64,000 nt of DNA. Source: Aporrectodea caliginosa (taxonomy: Eukaryota > Annelida > Clitellata > Crassiclitellata > Lumbricidae). The notes below the pieces were generated by a model. The model saw only the letters and a list, made by a program, of their open reading frames with translations. It had not been told where the DNA came from and searched no databases. The position numbers were made by a program, and so were the translations under genes. The stretch is from NCBI GenBank assembly GCA_020284085.1, contig JACEVL010000799.1:1161001-1225000 (forward strand). Direction: 5' to 3'. Shown here piece by piece: positions 47,600 to 58,730 of the stretch. Positions within the stretch are counted from its first letter, which is position 1. Each line of letters opens with the position of its first letter.

Positions 47600-48211
47600 A
47601 AACTTGACTCGATAGCATTTCATACCCATGGTTGCTTCTCGGGGTTAGCTTGAGGAAGTGCACTTCGTTTTTTCTTCTAAGTCTAATTTTACAATAGGCA
47701 TAGTCTACTCTGACTTTTATTTAATGTCTAAGGACTTAATTGTATTAATTATTATATTAGTTATACCTAATCAATCAAGTGGAGATTTGCTAATAATTAT
47801 CAGATGTAGGAAACTTCGCATTCGTAGTCACGTCACTGCCACTGGTCGTTTCATTTGCCTACCTATCATAATTATTCGCTCGTAGGCCTATACAGCGAGA
47901 TGGTCTGAAGGCAATAGTCATGTAAACAAACTCCAGAACACCCTCTACTTCCTTTTTAAATATCTTTAGCAATACATTTTTAGACAAGTTTACATTCGAC
48001 CTTTTTGATATCTTTAGTAGGCATAAAGATCTATTTAAACGATTTTAAAATCCACCTTTCAATATCTACAGTAAGAACATTATTTAACGGAGTTAATTAA
48101 AATCGACGTCGATCTTCCTCTAAGGATCCTATTGGTTAGTCATGAGCCATGTTTAAGCCAGTTCTGCCCTTCCTAGGTTTGTGCTTGGGCATCAGCTGCA
48201 TTCGGACAGTT
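47600..48211. other. Intergenic
   Basis: 47608-47655 (ATTTCATACCCATGGTTGCT) resembles the arms of the inverted pair at 54392-55560. Nothing else recognised. Confidence 0.4.
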
Positions 48212-48366
48212 TTACGGTTTCGCTGCTCCATCCCCCTGTACTTGAGGAGCAGTGGCCGCCGCCGCCGCGTTAGCCGATGACCCTCCTCCGACAGCGATGG
48301 TGCCTGGATAATTGAGGTACGGAATCAGGCGGACGTCAGATGAGTTGCCAACACCCACCTTCTCTC
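48212..48366 (-). CDS. Possible terminal coding exon, unidentified gene
   Basis: Minus strand after a TTTTTGCGCTGTGTTAAG acceptor-like tract: VGVGNSSDVRLIPYLNYPGT, IAVGGGSSANAAAAATAPQV, QGDGAAKP and stop at 48214-48212. The codon use and composition look coding, unlike the flanks, but I recognise no family and see no upstream exon. Confidence 0.35.
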
Positions 48367-48479
48367 TTAACACAGCGCAAAAATAATAATTTATTTCACT
48401 AATACTGATATATCACATCAACAGCAATAAGCTTACAGAAGCTAAGTAAAAATTAGTCACAAACAGACGCAAGACCCGA

Positions 48480-48700
48480 CATCGGGCCAACATTGACCTA
48501 TTGTCGTATAGAAGTCGGTAAAGGATCGGGTCGACGTTGGCCGTCGGTTGGAAATAGGTGGGTAAAACTATGTTGCCAATGTTGGGCCAATGTTATTGGA
48601 TTTCAGAAAGACCTTTTGCCGATGTCGACCCTACAACCACTCGCCAACATTGACCCAATGTGGGTGTGCTGCCTAGGTCTCTATCTACAACAGAGCGCTG
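48480..48700. repeat. Repeat with CCAACATTG(A/G)CC inverted motifs
   Basis: GGGCCAACATTGACC near the left and CGCCAACATTGACCCAATG near the right, with TGTTGCCAATGTTGGGCCAA between. It looks like a small mobile repeat of unknown class. Confidence 0.45.
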
Positions 48701-48799
48701 GCCTTGTAGTCGATAACAGGAGGTTACCAGGAACTCCTCGTTTGCCTTGCATGTTTAGGGCCTACTTGAAAGTTAACGACTATTAATACAGTTCGCCTC

Positions 48800-49330
48800 T
48801 GACGCACATCAGCCGGTTTCTTTCAGTGAAATGAGTGAGTGACGGAGATTTCTGCAAGACCGTTTTGTTTAGAAATGCCTTGTGCATAAACCCTAATTAA
48901 TGCATTTATGAAACAGTCCTATCATCTAATGTGCCTTCTATTATACAGAGGCGGATGTAACAATGCTATTGTTATGCCGCGCCCAACATTAATGTACCAA
49001 AGTCTTAGCAGTTTTATTTTAGTTTCAGAAGACACGAAACAATGGAGAACAAGAACAACACAACACTTTTTAAAACGTTCAAACATCATACAATGTCATT
49101 ACTATCACTTCATTATAATTATAGCTCATTTTCGTCTCGCTCGCAGTTTAAAATTAAATTCAATATTCAATTCGTCATTTCATAAGTGTTTAATGTTTCA
49201 ATTTTGTCGCCCTCTGAAATGTACCGCCCAAGGCCATGGCCTCGTTTACAAGTGCCATTTTACCTTATATATATTTTATATATTCTTTTTTAATTCAAGC
49301 TGACAATTACGCAGGATGATTACAATTCAG
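48800..49330. other. Intergenic, nothing recognised
   Basis: A 131-codon plus-strand frame at 48908-49303 has no homology or splice context that I can support. Confidence 0.4.
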
Positions 49331-49339
49331 TATGAACGG

Positions 49340-49848
49340 ATGCATGATCACACGTTATTACAGGAGTCGATTTTAACTGTATTCGGCAGCCATGCAAGGC
49401 GCCCATCACGTCCTACATCTCATTTTACCAATGCGCCATCCCGCAAATGATAGGCTGAGTGGACCTTTTGGAGGGTGCGGGAAGCGATCCCGCTACCTAC
49501 TGTTCTTCACGCCAGTGATGTTACCACTACACAGGGCCGGATTAAGACTTTCGGGGCCCTAAGCCAAGGGCCGGGTTAAGACATCCGGGGCCCTAACCGG
49601 AAAGCCATGCACAAATTTTTTCCCAGATTTGGAGAAAAACCATGTTTATTACTTTGAAAAATTTCTGATGACTTTTTTTGCTTTTCCGTCTTTTTCCCAG
49701 AAGAAAATTGTCAAATAGGACCTTTGTACCATCTGATTTATTATTTCCTGACAGTTGGGGGCCCTCAAAACGTTGTGGGGCCCTAAGCCATGGCTTATTT
49801 CGCTTACAGGTTAATCCGGCTCTGCCACTACACTATGGACCCCCCCTC
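49340..49848 (-). mobile_element. tRNA-like SINE interrupted by a hAT element
   Basis: The minus strand joins CATAGTGTAGTGG (A box, 49840-49825) across the hAT insertion to TGTAGTGGTAACATCACTGG, then GGGATCGCTTCCCGCACCC (B-box-like, near 49480) and a core shared with 45262-45345. Confidence 0.6.
49532..49824. mobile_element. hAT-type MITE (293 bp)
   Basis: Ends CAGGGCCGGATTAA and TTAATCCGGCTCTG; perfect 8-bp target duplication CCACTACA (49524-49531 and 49825-49832). The CGGGGCCCTAA stretch is internally duplicated. Confidence 0.9.
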
Positions 49849-50028
49849 TGTAGTAAATTCATCACTGCTACAGTACTGTATACCGTCGTTGTCATAAGCA
49901 TACTGTAAAGTGTAAAGCGATGCAAAGCGATCGATGGTTGTTTCAAATGTGATCGTTGTCTTATCATAGCCTAATACGTAAGCGAAACCCATGGCAATGC
50001 TGAAGTCAAAAGCAATAGAACTATCCTG

Positions 50029-50035
<7 letters not shown>

Positions 50036-50085
<50 letters not shown>
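50036..50085. repeat. (TA)n microsatellite
   Basis: About 24 TA units. Confidence 0.9.
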
Positions 50086-50091
<6 letters not shown>

Positions 50092-50509
50092 TACGGTATA
50101 TGTGTGTGTATATATATACAGCTTATAGCTGCTATAAAATTCGTGTGGCTTACCCTCTGGAATACCAGATGGGGGATCGAAAAATCGGTCTTTCTTTTAT
50201 TCTATTCTTATTTCTCGGCTTCCTCACTCTCCGTCCCATGTCGAGGAAGAAGATATAGGTCTCTCTGATATAGACTTTTCACAAATATAATATATATCTA
50301 TGATATAGCTAAGATAATTATTGCTTTGCTGAGCCCTTTCTAGCTTTAGGAATCCGAAGTCTAATTGCTTTATTCAGATTACGTCATAACCATTGTTCCT
50401 CGGAAGGATGCGTTGGAAACCGTTTAGGACCATCGACGGTTAGGCTTCATTTTGAATGGTTTATGCCAAGAATCTTTGGTTTATGCTATGTCCACATAAT
50501 TGTAATTGT

Positions 50510-50705
50510 AGGCTAATTGTAATTGTAATCGAACATTTATATAGCGCCGCTAAAAAGTCAGCAGCGCTCTCGACCTGCGTCAGTGCCTGCGTCAGGAAAC
50601 AGGAAAGTCTTAAGGCGTCTGCGGAACTGGGCAGGTGAGAGGGCTAGTAACTCGAGGCGAAGAGACTGAGGAAGAGAGTTCCAAGCTGATGGGCCAACAC
50701 GTATA
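50510..50705 (-). mobile_element. CR1-like LINE 3' end
   Basis: Minus strand VGPSAWNSLPQSLRLELLAL, SPAQFRRRLKTFLFPDAGTD. Tail AGCGGCGCTATATAAATG then (GATTAC)n-like repeats. Its 5' side is cut by the MITE at 50706. Confidence 0.8.
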
Positions 50706-50830
50706 AGGGGCCGTCCATAAATGACGTCACGCACCTGGGGAGGGGGTCGGAAATTTGTGACGATGTGTGACATGGGGAGGGGGGTCAGCGAAGTGTGACG
50801 TCACATCAGGTCTGTGTAATTAAATTTAAC
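50706..50830. mobile_element. Truncated MITE, GGGGCCGTCCATAAATGACG end
   Basis: One terminus with repeated TGTGAC(G)/GGGGAGGGGGTC blocks. Related to 39319-39758. Confidence 0.6.
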
Positions 50831-51905
50831 AATTGTAATGTAATGTAATTAGCAACTTCTATTGTGCCGGTGTCTAATGCACAAGGCATCAACCGATGGC
50901 GCATCAGAAACAATCTGTAATCAGGTCAACATCCAGAAGATCAGTCCGTAAGAGACAGAGAGACAGCCTAAGGTGGATAAGCAATTTGAAAGAGGTAAGT
51001 TTTCAGCCGAGAACGAAACGACACAAGCGACTGAGCACAGCGCACAGATACAGGAAGAGAGTTCCAAAAGGCAGGCCCAGCAACCGAAAAAGCTCGTTCA
51101 CCGAGAACAGTTCTTGATTTAGGTATGACCAGACAAAGACAATCAGACGACCTCATTGAATAATGATAAGTCAGAGGAATAAGAACAGATTTTAAATATT
51201 GTGGTTGGCTAGAGTTCAAAGTTTTATAAACTATGAGCCCCAGTTTGAAACGAATTCTTTCATGAACAGGAAGCCAATGCAGAGATTTTAGCAGAGGGGT
51301 TATATGTTCATATTTGGATGTATTAGTTATGGCTCTAGCCAAAGAGTTCTGAACCCTCTGCAGCTTCAGTATGTTTGATTTATTGATACCAGTAAGAAGC
51401 GAGTTACAATAGTCTAGGCGACTGGAAACCAATGCATTTGCCAGAGATATTCTTGCAGACATGGGCACATAACGCCTAATTCTGCGTATATCACGAATGA
51501 ACATATAGGATGACTTACAAATACTGTTTACATGGCCAGTGAGAGACATGGTAGAATTAAAAACAACACCTAAGTTGCGTGCAGCATCGGCCAGCTCAAC
51601 AATTGAGTCACCCAGTTTCAATGACTTAAGCCCATCAAATTTCTTAAGTTGCTGTGGAGTGCCAAGTAACAGAAATTTAAGTCTTTGATGGGTTAAGGAG
51701 TTTATTGGATGCCATCCAGGACTGTACTTCATCAAAGACAGCAGACAACAGCTGTACAGATGAGTCACATGACAGACTGTCAAATGAAATGTAAATTTGA
51801 GTGTCATCAGCATAGAAATGGTATTTCAGCGAATGATTATCAAGCAATGCTCCTAATGGTGTGGTGTATAATGTAAACAAAAGAGGGCCAAGCACTGATA
51901 GCCTA
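50830..51905 (-). mobile_element. CR1-like LINE, long 3' half
   Basis: Minus strand: [28 protein letters not shown] (about 51865-51840), a frameshift, then an open frame from 51813 to 50968 covering palm/thumb to C-terminus (SSRLDYCNSLLTGINKSNIL, FSVAGPAFWNSLPVSVRCAQ). 5'-truncated near 51905 with one visible frameshift, making it the best-kept CR1 copy here. Tail (ATTAC)n-like at 50835. Confidence 0.88.
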
Positions 51906-52555
51906 AATCGCAAGGAATGGCGACCGAATAAAGGCGCCATGCAGGCCCAGACAGCCTTTCCCCATCGCTCCCATTGCGAGCCACTAGGGGCACCCGTCGG
52001 CTTTCTCGAGGCGTCGGCCTAGTGTGGTCGTTCCCCACTTTGCGATGATTTCGATGACTGTCGCAAAAAAATGTGGGCCTTAGTCTTGCATACGGTGAGC
52101 CAACAGTTTACCCACAGTGAGATGAAGGACCATCATTGGCCCTCGTATTGCGCAGACTTAACGAATCTGGGCCGCGTGTCAGAGTCGTGGTGGGAGGTAT
52201 GGAGGGGTAATTAAGGCGCAGCGGTGGATTCAATCGGCAAACAAGCGACATCACCGTTGTAGGCTGAGGAGATGGATGGGGAGAAGGTTACGGGAGAGGG
52301 ATGGGAAGAGGGTCACGGACGGAGATTACCTATATGCTGCCTCTGCGTTCTACTACAACCTATCAGATCGGTGAATACAACTGGCGGAATTTCAAATAAA
52401 GAAACCAGTGTTCGATGGTTTAATTGAAAATTCAATTATAAAACGGTCAGTTGTTGTAATTTATCCATTTGGATCGTTCTAGTAGAAATCGGCATTAATT
52501 TTTTACAAGACTTAAGAGGTGAGTGTATATGCACATTATAGCATGCGTATATATA
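51906..52555. other. Intergenic, nothing recognised
   Basis: No supported gene or repeat family. Confidence 0.4.
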
Positions 52556-52559
52556 ATAT

Positions 52560-52660
52560 ATATTCAGTTCCGGACCCCAGCCATTTTGGCTGTGATGGGT
52601 ACGAATAAATGATCTCCATTGTCCTCGGTCATTTGTGAAGTCCATTACTCATCCTTAGTG
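52560..52660 (-). mobile_element. LINE C-terminal scrap
   Basis: Minus-strand DFTNDRGQWRSFIRTHHSQN resembles the 'D-R-x-x-W-R' end of RTE-like RTs. Confidence 0.4.
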
Positions 52661-52739
52661 TTAGTCTGTAATGTTATGTCCTCATTTATACAGTAGTATC
52701 TATCTATAGAGTAGTCTTGGCTTGCCTCTGCTTCTCTTT

Positions 52740-53010
52740 CCATCGAATCTTGCATAGTTCACCAGTCTTAGGGTCACTTTTCAGCTAGATCCTTTCTCGT
52801 GTTGGCTCGTCCTGCTCAGTCACAAGTGCATTTTGCTATCAGCCTGAAACTTCACTTTTTCAAATTGTTTATCCACCGTAGACAGTCTCTCAACAGACTG
52901 ACCTGGATGTTAATACGACTACAACTTGTTTTTTTGTGTTCAATCGGTTATTGGTCTTGCGCACTATACACAGGCGCTTTAGAAGTTATTAATTATTATT
53001 AATGATGATA
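52740..53010 (+). mobile_element. Probable LINE 3' end
   Basis: Weak RT-like C-terminus (FAISLKLHFFKLFIHRRQSL), then GCGCTTTAGAAGTTATTAAT and an (ATT)n/(GAT)n-like tail. Confidence 0.4.
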
Positions 53011-54390
53011 ATAACTGTATGACTAAGACTGTTTTTATGGTGCTTATTGAATTGTAGTGAATATCTGCATGTGCAATTTTTGACGTACCATTTAAACTAT
53101 CAATATCTTGGTCTGTTTAACTGAAAGTATGAGAATAGTAGCAAATTACATGGCGTTAGGTAACTTTTTATGTGTTAATGGCTTTGGTACGATTCAAACT
53201 GGTGCACAATAATCAATACAATAATTGTATTTGATATTACCCTCCTTTCAAAGTTCACAAGTTCACACCTGACCATGCAACAGAACATTGATGGCTCTGA
53301 ACAATTAGGTTAAGGACTTGCATAAGGTCCTTAAACAGTGACCTCTGGCTTTATTAGTCAATGGTTAGCATACTAGGCTGTCAACCTTGAAATTGCATGG
53401 TTACTTGGGTATTTAAATCCACTCCAGGTTATACAGGTATTGAATGTCTGTTTCATAAGCACGCCTTGCAAAATGTCTCTTCCATAAATACCCTGTGCAA
53501 ACATAGTACAATGACTGGACACTTTTGGTGGTGGTAAGATGAAGTGGTGAGAACAGATCACCCTTGCTCGTGGACCTGTAGGTTAAGACAGCACAATCCC
53601 ATGGCTTGTTGGCTTGAGGTCTGATCTTCTTTGTGATATTCACATTTAGATGATGTATTGTATGTTCTGTGTGCACTAGTCAGTGTCCTTGATGTTTAAT
53701 TATATGCCTTCCTTACTTTTGATATATAGACTTACACAAATTCATATGATATAACTAAGACACTGTTATTCACATATTATGCGAATAACAGTGTCTTAAT
53801 TCTAGCATTTGAATTTGTGTAAGCCTGTTTCTAAATGCGCAATATAGCAACATTTAAGTACCAATACAAAAGTGCTGGCATGGTTGTGTTATGTTATGGC
53901 AGTGACCTTGAGGAAGATCAACGGCCTTATCATTCCACAAAGCAACGCGGAGCAACAGCGAAGCAACAAAGCCTTATCATTCTACCAGCAACGAACCTAT
54001 CATACCGTACTGAGCGGCATCATTACTTGAAAATTTTGCAGACCTGTAGACCTTCATCTCTTGCCTTAGTACTAAATTATGCTCCTGTGTGGAACTATAT
54101 TTATTAGCTTGTTTACTAGAGTAATTGTTTACTTCAGAGGTATACAATAATCAGAGGAATTAAATAATCAGAGGCACTCTCTGAGGAAGCCTATAACGTA
54201 GTGTAGTATAACAGTATAATATTGGCCAATATATTCATGCATAATTTAATTTTACAATATTTGATTGTGTATAGACAGTCGTATGCAAGCGCTGTAAGTA
54301 TGAAATTTATTTCTTACTACTAGTTGTATGGTGAAATTATTAGATATTTAAGACGTTTAGTGCTGAAATACTTGAACTTTATATTGTTAA
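53011..54390. other. Intergenic, one long hairpin
   Basis: No gene supported. Contains the hairpin at 53731-53824. Confidence 0.4.
53731..53824. repeat. 94-bp near-perfect palindromic hairpin
   Basis: Arms of about 41 bases (from CTTACACAAATTCA, and TAAGACACTGTTATTC next to the loop) pair with few mismatches around an 11-base loop ACATATTATGC. Confidence 0.85.
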
Positions 54391-54391
54391 G

Positions 54392-54707
54392 CCATGCTCT
54401 AACACTGTAATGGCGAGAGTGTACTGAAAGCGACTGGGAAACCAATGCAGCTCATTGTTAAAGTCTGAAATATAGCCTAACCGTATGGAACACATGGCTT
54501 TAACTTATAACATGTTACCACCAGGGCAGATATCCGTTTTGAGGTTTCTGCTTCGTCTGGATCCTCTAACCAACTAAGCTATAATAAGTACACTGAGCAT
54601 ACACTGTTGCTGGGAATATTAGACAGTGAAGGAGAGGATTGGCCACCTGCCATCATAAGCCGGGGCTAAGAAATTGAAGTCGCTAGCACTTCATACCCAT
54701 GGTAGCC
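54392..54707 (-). repeat. Left arm of an inverted SINE-like pair
   Basis: Imperfect inverse of 55253-55560. On the minus strand it holds TTATAGCTTAGTTGGTTAGA (54596-54577), a tRNA D-arm/A-box. Confidence 0.65.
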
Positions 54708-55252
54708 TTTAAGGGACTGCTGTTCCCGTAAGCTAATTTTGATTTGTTCCTGATTAGTAACGTGTTATTTCTTAATCATTATGTCTCAAGAGTATAAAGT
54801 TTGCCTATCCAATAAAAGTTCTATGTCCGTCCACAGGAATCCTAATATTTTACTGAATATGAACTGCATATCTACTAAATAACTATTTTGGAAATGCCTC
54901 TGGACCAGTAGGGATGTTTGTGGGTCTGTATGTATGTGTGTATAACAGCATATGTATGTATGTATGTGGGATATGTATATGAGTATGTACATACATAGAT
55001 ATTTATATGTATGTATGTATGCAACAGGTCACAGGAGTTATGCATTACTGCTTATAATCACACCAACCAAAGGATAGCAACAGACAAAGGTTAGCTTTAT
55101 GTCACCTGCCACGGGCCAGAGAATTTTGACGTCAATTCAAAATGTCCATGGGACAGGATATAGGATAGGAAAAGGCTAATATTATAGTTGTCTATTTATG
55201 TTAACATAATTATTATAAGTAGAAGAGGAGCAGTCTTGTAAGCTAAACCTGA

Positions 55253-55560
55253 GGCAGCCATGAGAATGAAGTAGTAGCGACTTCATTTTCTTAGTCCCTG
55301 CTTATAAGGGCAGGTGGCCAGTCCTCTCCTTTGCCATTTAATATTCCAACAGACAGTGCATGGTCAGTGTACTTCTATAGCTCAGTTGGTTAGAGGGTGC
55401 AGAAGAAGCAGCAATCTCACTACAAATATATGCAGTGGTGGTGACACATTATAAATTGAAGCCATTTGTTCCATATTGTTATATTTAACACTTTAACAAT
55501 GATCTGCAATGGTTCCCAGTCACTTTTAGTACACACTCATCGTTACAGGGTTAACTATAC
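55253..55560 (+). repeat. Right arm of the inverted SINE-like pair
   Basis: TCTATAGCTCAGTTGGTTAG at 55374-55393 is a near-perfect tRNA A-box/D-arm. No B box follows, so this is not a functional tRNA. Confidence 0.65.
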
Positions 55561-55569
55561 TACTCTTGT

Positions 55570-56110
55570 TTCTCATTCTTTGCAATACGATGAATGATGT
55601 TTACTCCAATATAATTATTTTCTTACAATATGTGCGGAATATGTTAAGGTAATTTTACAATGGTTTAATTAAAAGCAATATATACTTGTTATTATTTTGA
55701 ATTGCGTTAATATAAACTGTTTTTGATTTGTTAGATGGTGTTAACTGCAACAGATTTAGATGAAACTTTAAAATAATTATGATTTAGGACTGGTTTAACT
55801 GTTGTTTGTCTTCTCTGTGATACGATGCCTTGTGTTAGCCTTAATACAATTACTTTTGTAGAAATATGTTTATAATATGTTAGAGTGAAGTTGAGATGAA
55901 ACAATATTTTATTTCTTATTGTTCAGAACTGGTTTCATATTAACTGTTCCAATGGTTGCAATTTTTGTCATTTAATTGATGGTTGATTGCAGTATAATCA
56001 TTTCCATAAAACTCTCTGAAATGGTTGTAAGACTTAACTTAAGGTTTAACTGATCCATTGTTTCTTTGTTTTTGTGATACAATAAATGATGTAAACTTGA
56101 ATATAATAAT
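55570..56110. repeat. Loose tandem repeats of about 245 bp
   Basis: Three diverged copies of GTGATAC(A/G)AT..ATGATGT....TTGAATATAAT at about 55585, 55817 and 56077, with similar TTTAACTG..CCATTGTTT lead-ins. Confidence 0.4.
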
Positions 56111-56169
56111 TGTCAGAGAAACTGAAAGTTTTTTCTATGTCATGCATTAGATACATTTAGAGTTGTTCA

Positions 56170-56226
56170 ATCCAGTCTCAAAAGTGCATAGTCTGGGTAG
56201 GATTGTGTACTTTTGAGATTGGATAT
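56170..56226. repeat. Short hairpin, precursor-like
   Basis: ATCCAGTCTCAAAAGTGCA pairs with TGTACTTTTGAGATTGGAT across a loop of about 19 bases. The size suits a small-RNA precursor, but it could equally be a palindromic MITE remnant. Confidence 0.4.
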
Positions 56227-56399
56227 ACCAAATATACAAAATACACCTGACAATCCCTTAAATAGAACGACATTCATAGCGCCCACAGTGGCATGATGTG
56301 GGAAAACTGTAGGCACAATCGTAGGTCCCACAGTCACACAGTGTGGGCAAACTGTAGGTAAAACCGTAGGTCCCGCACCTGGCGATGATTTGCCACTAG

Positions 56400-56720
56400 C
56401 GGTACTATAAAGGCCGACGCTGGGTGCAGTGACATCTTGCCCGCGCCGATCTGCCCTGGGCCTTCCAGCTAACCCTTAGAGCGCAGCCTGCGCACCGCTT
56501 AGGGCTTGATGAGGTAAAGACGATAAATGCCGGCCCCGCAGGGGTCCGCCCTTGCGTTCCCTCACGGGTCCACAAGCGCTGGCCTGTGAAGTATGGACGG
56601 GCGTCGCCCGTTCTCAGTCCCTCTGGGCTGGCGATGGTATTACGCTGTGGGCAAGCAACATCGGCACTACGTGGGTCCTGCAGGGAGTGGCTGTCTGGGG
56701 GTAGACTAGCCATTCCTTAT
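56400..56720. other. GC-rich block of unknown nature
   Basis: A sharp GC rise in AT-rich surroundings. It gives a 102-codon minus-strand frame (56405-56713) without homology I know. It could be a LINE 5' UTR or CpG-rich promoter. Confidence 0.35.
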
Positions 56721-56939
56721 TGCTATATTTACTGCTGTAACCCATTTACTCAGCTTCTCCTCTCGCTTTCGTCCAAGAGGAAACCGATAAAATTTAATTT
56801 CTTCATCGTTTTTATGTCTGTTCGTACAATAATTTTTCACGCAAGTCGACGGCATTTTAAAATCTGTTTTGACTTACATAAACATTGTCACGTGATCCAG
56901 AGTAAATGCTCCTATTGCTGAATTCACAGTAAGACTTGC

Positions 56940-57290
56940 AATGGGTTCCAGTACGAAGAGAAAGGTAGACAAACTAACTCTAGGTAGCAATAGTGATTGT
57001 TTGAAGATCTTTCGTAGAAGGGGAAGAGGCAGAATCGCGATCGAATTTGTGAAAGAGCAGCGTTTCAGTTTTGAGCGAGAGACCCTGTGGAGAGACGGCA
57101 AGAGGTACTCGAGGTCTTGGTGATCAATTCGTAGGATGGATCAATTTGGAGTAATTCTGGCGGGAGTTTGTTCCAGAGAAGCGGAACAGCTATGTAGCAC
57201 AGAAACCACGGGTTCGAGCTTCCACTGAGACATTTTCCGTGTATATACATATAGACCTTGAGCAAGCATTAACTCACAATTGCTCAGTTC
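56940..57290 (-). mobile_element. LINE RT C-terminal fragment
   Basis: Minus strand GSSNPWFLCYIAVPLLWNKL and PPELL, the 'LWNKLPPEL' signature of RT C-termini, frameshifted afterwards. Confidence 0.5.
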
Positions 57291-57759
57291 CATGAAATAA
57301 TTGTGTTTACGATTGCGAACAGAAATTGTCTGGTCTCTTTTACGTCATCACGCCATTAGGTCCTCGACATAATATATATAGTCTGCGGAGGCTCGTGTGA
57401 GTCCAGTTATTGACCGCTGCAAAGATGGAGGTAATTAACCGAATGCATTAATTACACGAATAAGACAGCATCGATAGATTTAGCCAATGGTTGTTTAAAT
57501 CTTTGTATTTGTGCCGATCTAACGTATAATTTCTGTACTTATTTCATTGCTAACAGCGGCCCGGAAAATGGCGTCGGCACCATGTCAACGCATGACTTAA
57601 AATTGCTGTAGCGCATGGATTCATATTAATAATTATGTAGTGCCGTTATTATTATTATAATATCAGGTTGCATGAGAAGAACATTAGACTCCAGATCCCC
57701 TTGGCAAGACAAGCCTTGTACATTGCCGAGTTAAATGGACGTTAGTTTCATATCGGCCT

Positions 57760-57903
57760 GATCGTGCTGTTACTTTACTCTGACACTGACTTTCTGTTTA
57801 TCAGCATGATGCATTTTCTCGAACATCTTTTTCCACCTGACCGATAGCTGAGTAAACACCGTCTCTGAGAGGCTCTTAAGACGCGCTATACAAGTATTCT
57901 GTT
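57760..57903 (+). mobile_element. LINE 3' end, tail split by hAT
   Basis: CTCTGAGAGGCTCTTAAGAC and GCGCTATACAAGTATTCT end at the hAT insertion; the (ATTAC)n tail continues at 58706-58730. Confidence 0.7.
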
Positions 57904-58705
57904 CAGTGGCGTAGCAAGGTTTCTGAGGGCCCTTGTGCAGAGCTTTGGTGGTGGGCCCTTTGAACTCCCCCCTCCCATTCTATTTCAAGCAAAAACGCTG
58001 TGCAAAAAACGCTGTTGCATACAACATAAAAGGTCAGATAATCAAATTGGACAAGTCTAAATTCTACGGTAATCTAAGGAGAGGAATACTAAAAGTTAAA
58101 ACGGTCGTTTGCGCGCTTTCTCTTGCGCAAAAATATCCACCACTTTTGAAGTGTCAAGCTTTTTGGCATATTCATTTTCTATTGACAACATTGCCAGGTC
58201 GCTCAGCCGCTCTTCTGACATGGTAGGCCTACTTCGTAGATAGTTTTTGATGAGCTTCACTTTTGAAAATGATCTTTCGCATGTTGCAACAGCCACAGGC
58301 AATGTCGGCAGCAACCTGTAGGCAGTGCAGACATCACTGAATGTAGACGAAAGAGCATAATAGTCTACGAGTAAAAGTTGTGCAATTTCGAAGATGGTTG
58401 ATCTCATTGACAACTTCGAACGAAATCTTGAGCGAAATGACAACAGCTGAGCTAGAAAAGTAAGCGAAATGTCGGTATCATACTGTTTAGCTATAACAGT
58501 TCGGTTGCTGCAAACAATTCGTCGTCAGAGGCATCTAGGAGTGTCGAAGGCAAGAGAGCGCTGAACGTTGCAGCCAAAGAACTAAGGCTGACGGTCTGAC
58601 CGCCGGGGGCCCTTGACCGCCGGGGGCCCTTGACCGCCGGGGGCCCTTGACCGCCGTGGGCCCTTGTGCACTGCACAACCTGCACAACCCATTGCTACGC
58701 CACTG
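57904..58705. mobile_element. hAT-type element (802 bp)
   Basis: Ends CAGTGGCGTAGCAAGG and CCATTGCTACGCCACTG; perfect 8-bp target duplication ATTCTGTT (57896-57903 and 58706-58713). Near the right end a 17-bp CCGCCGGGGGCCCTTGA unit is repeated four times (58601-58665). Confidence 0.92.
58096..58443 (-). pseudogene. hAT transposase C-terminal fragment
   Basis: The frame contains FSDVCTAYRLLPTLPVAVAT, CERSFSKVKLIKNYLRSRPT and MSEERLSDLAMLSIENEYAK, the classic hAT dimerisation domain. N-terminal and catalytic parts are absent, so the element is non-autonomous. Confidence 0.88.
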
Positions 58706-58730
58706 ATTCTGTTACATTACATTACCGTGG

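Noticed and set aside
55374..55393. A functional tRNA gene
   Set aside because: Only the D-arm/A box matches; no anticodon stem, T-arm or B box follows.
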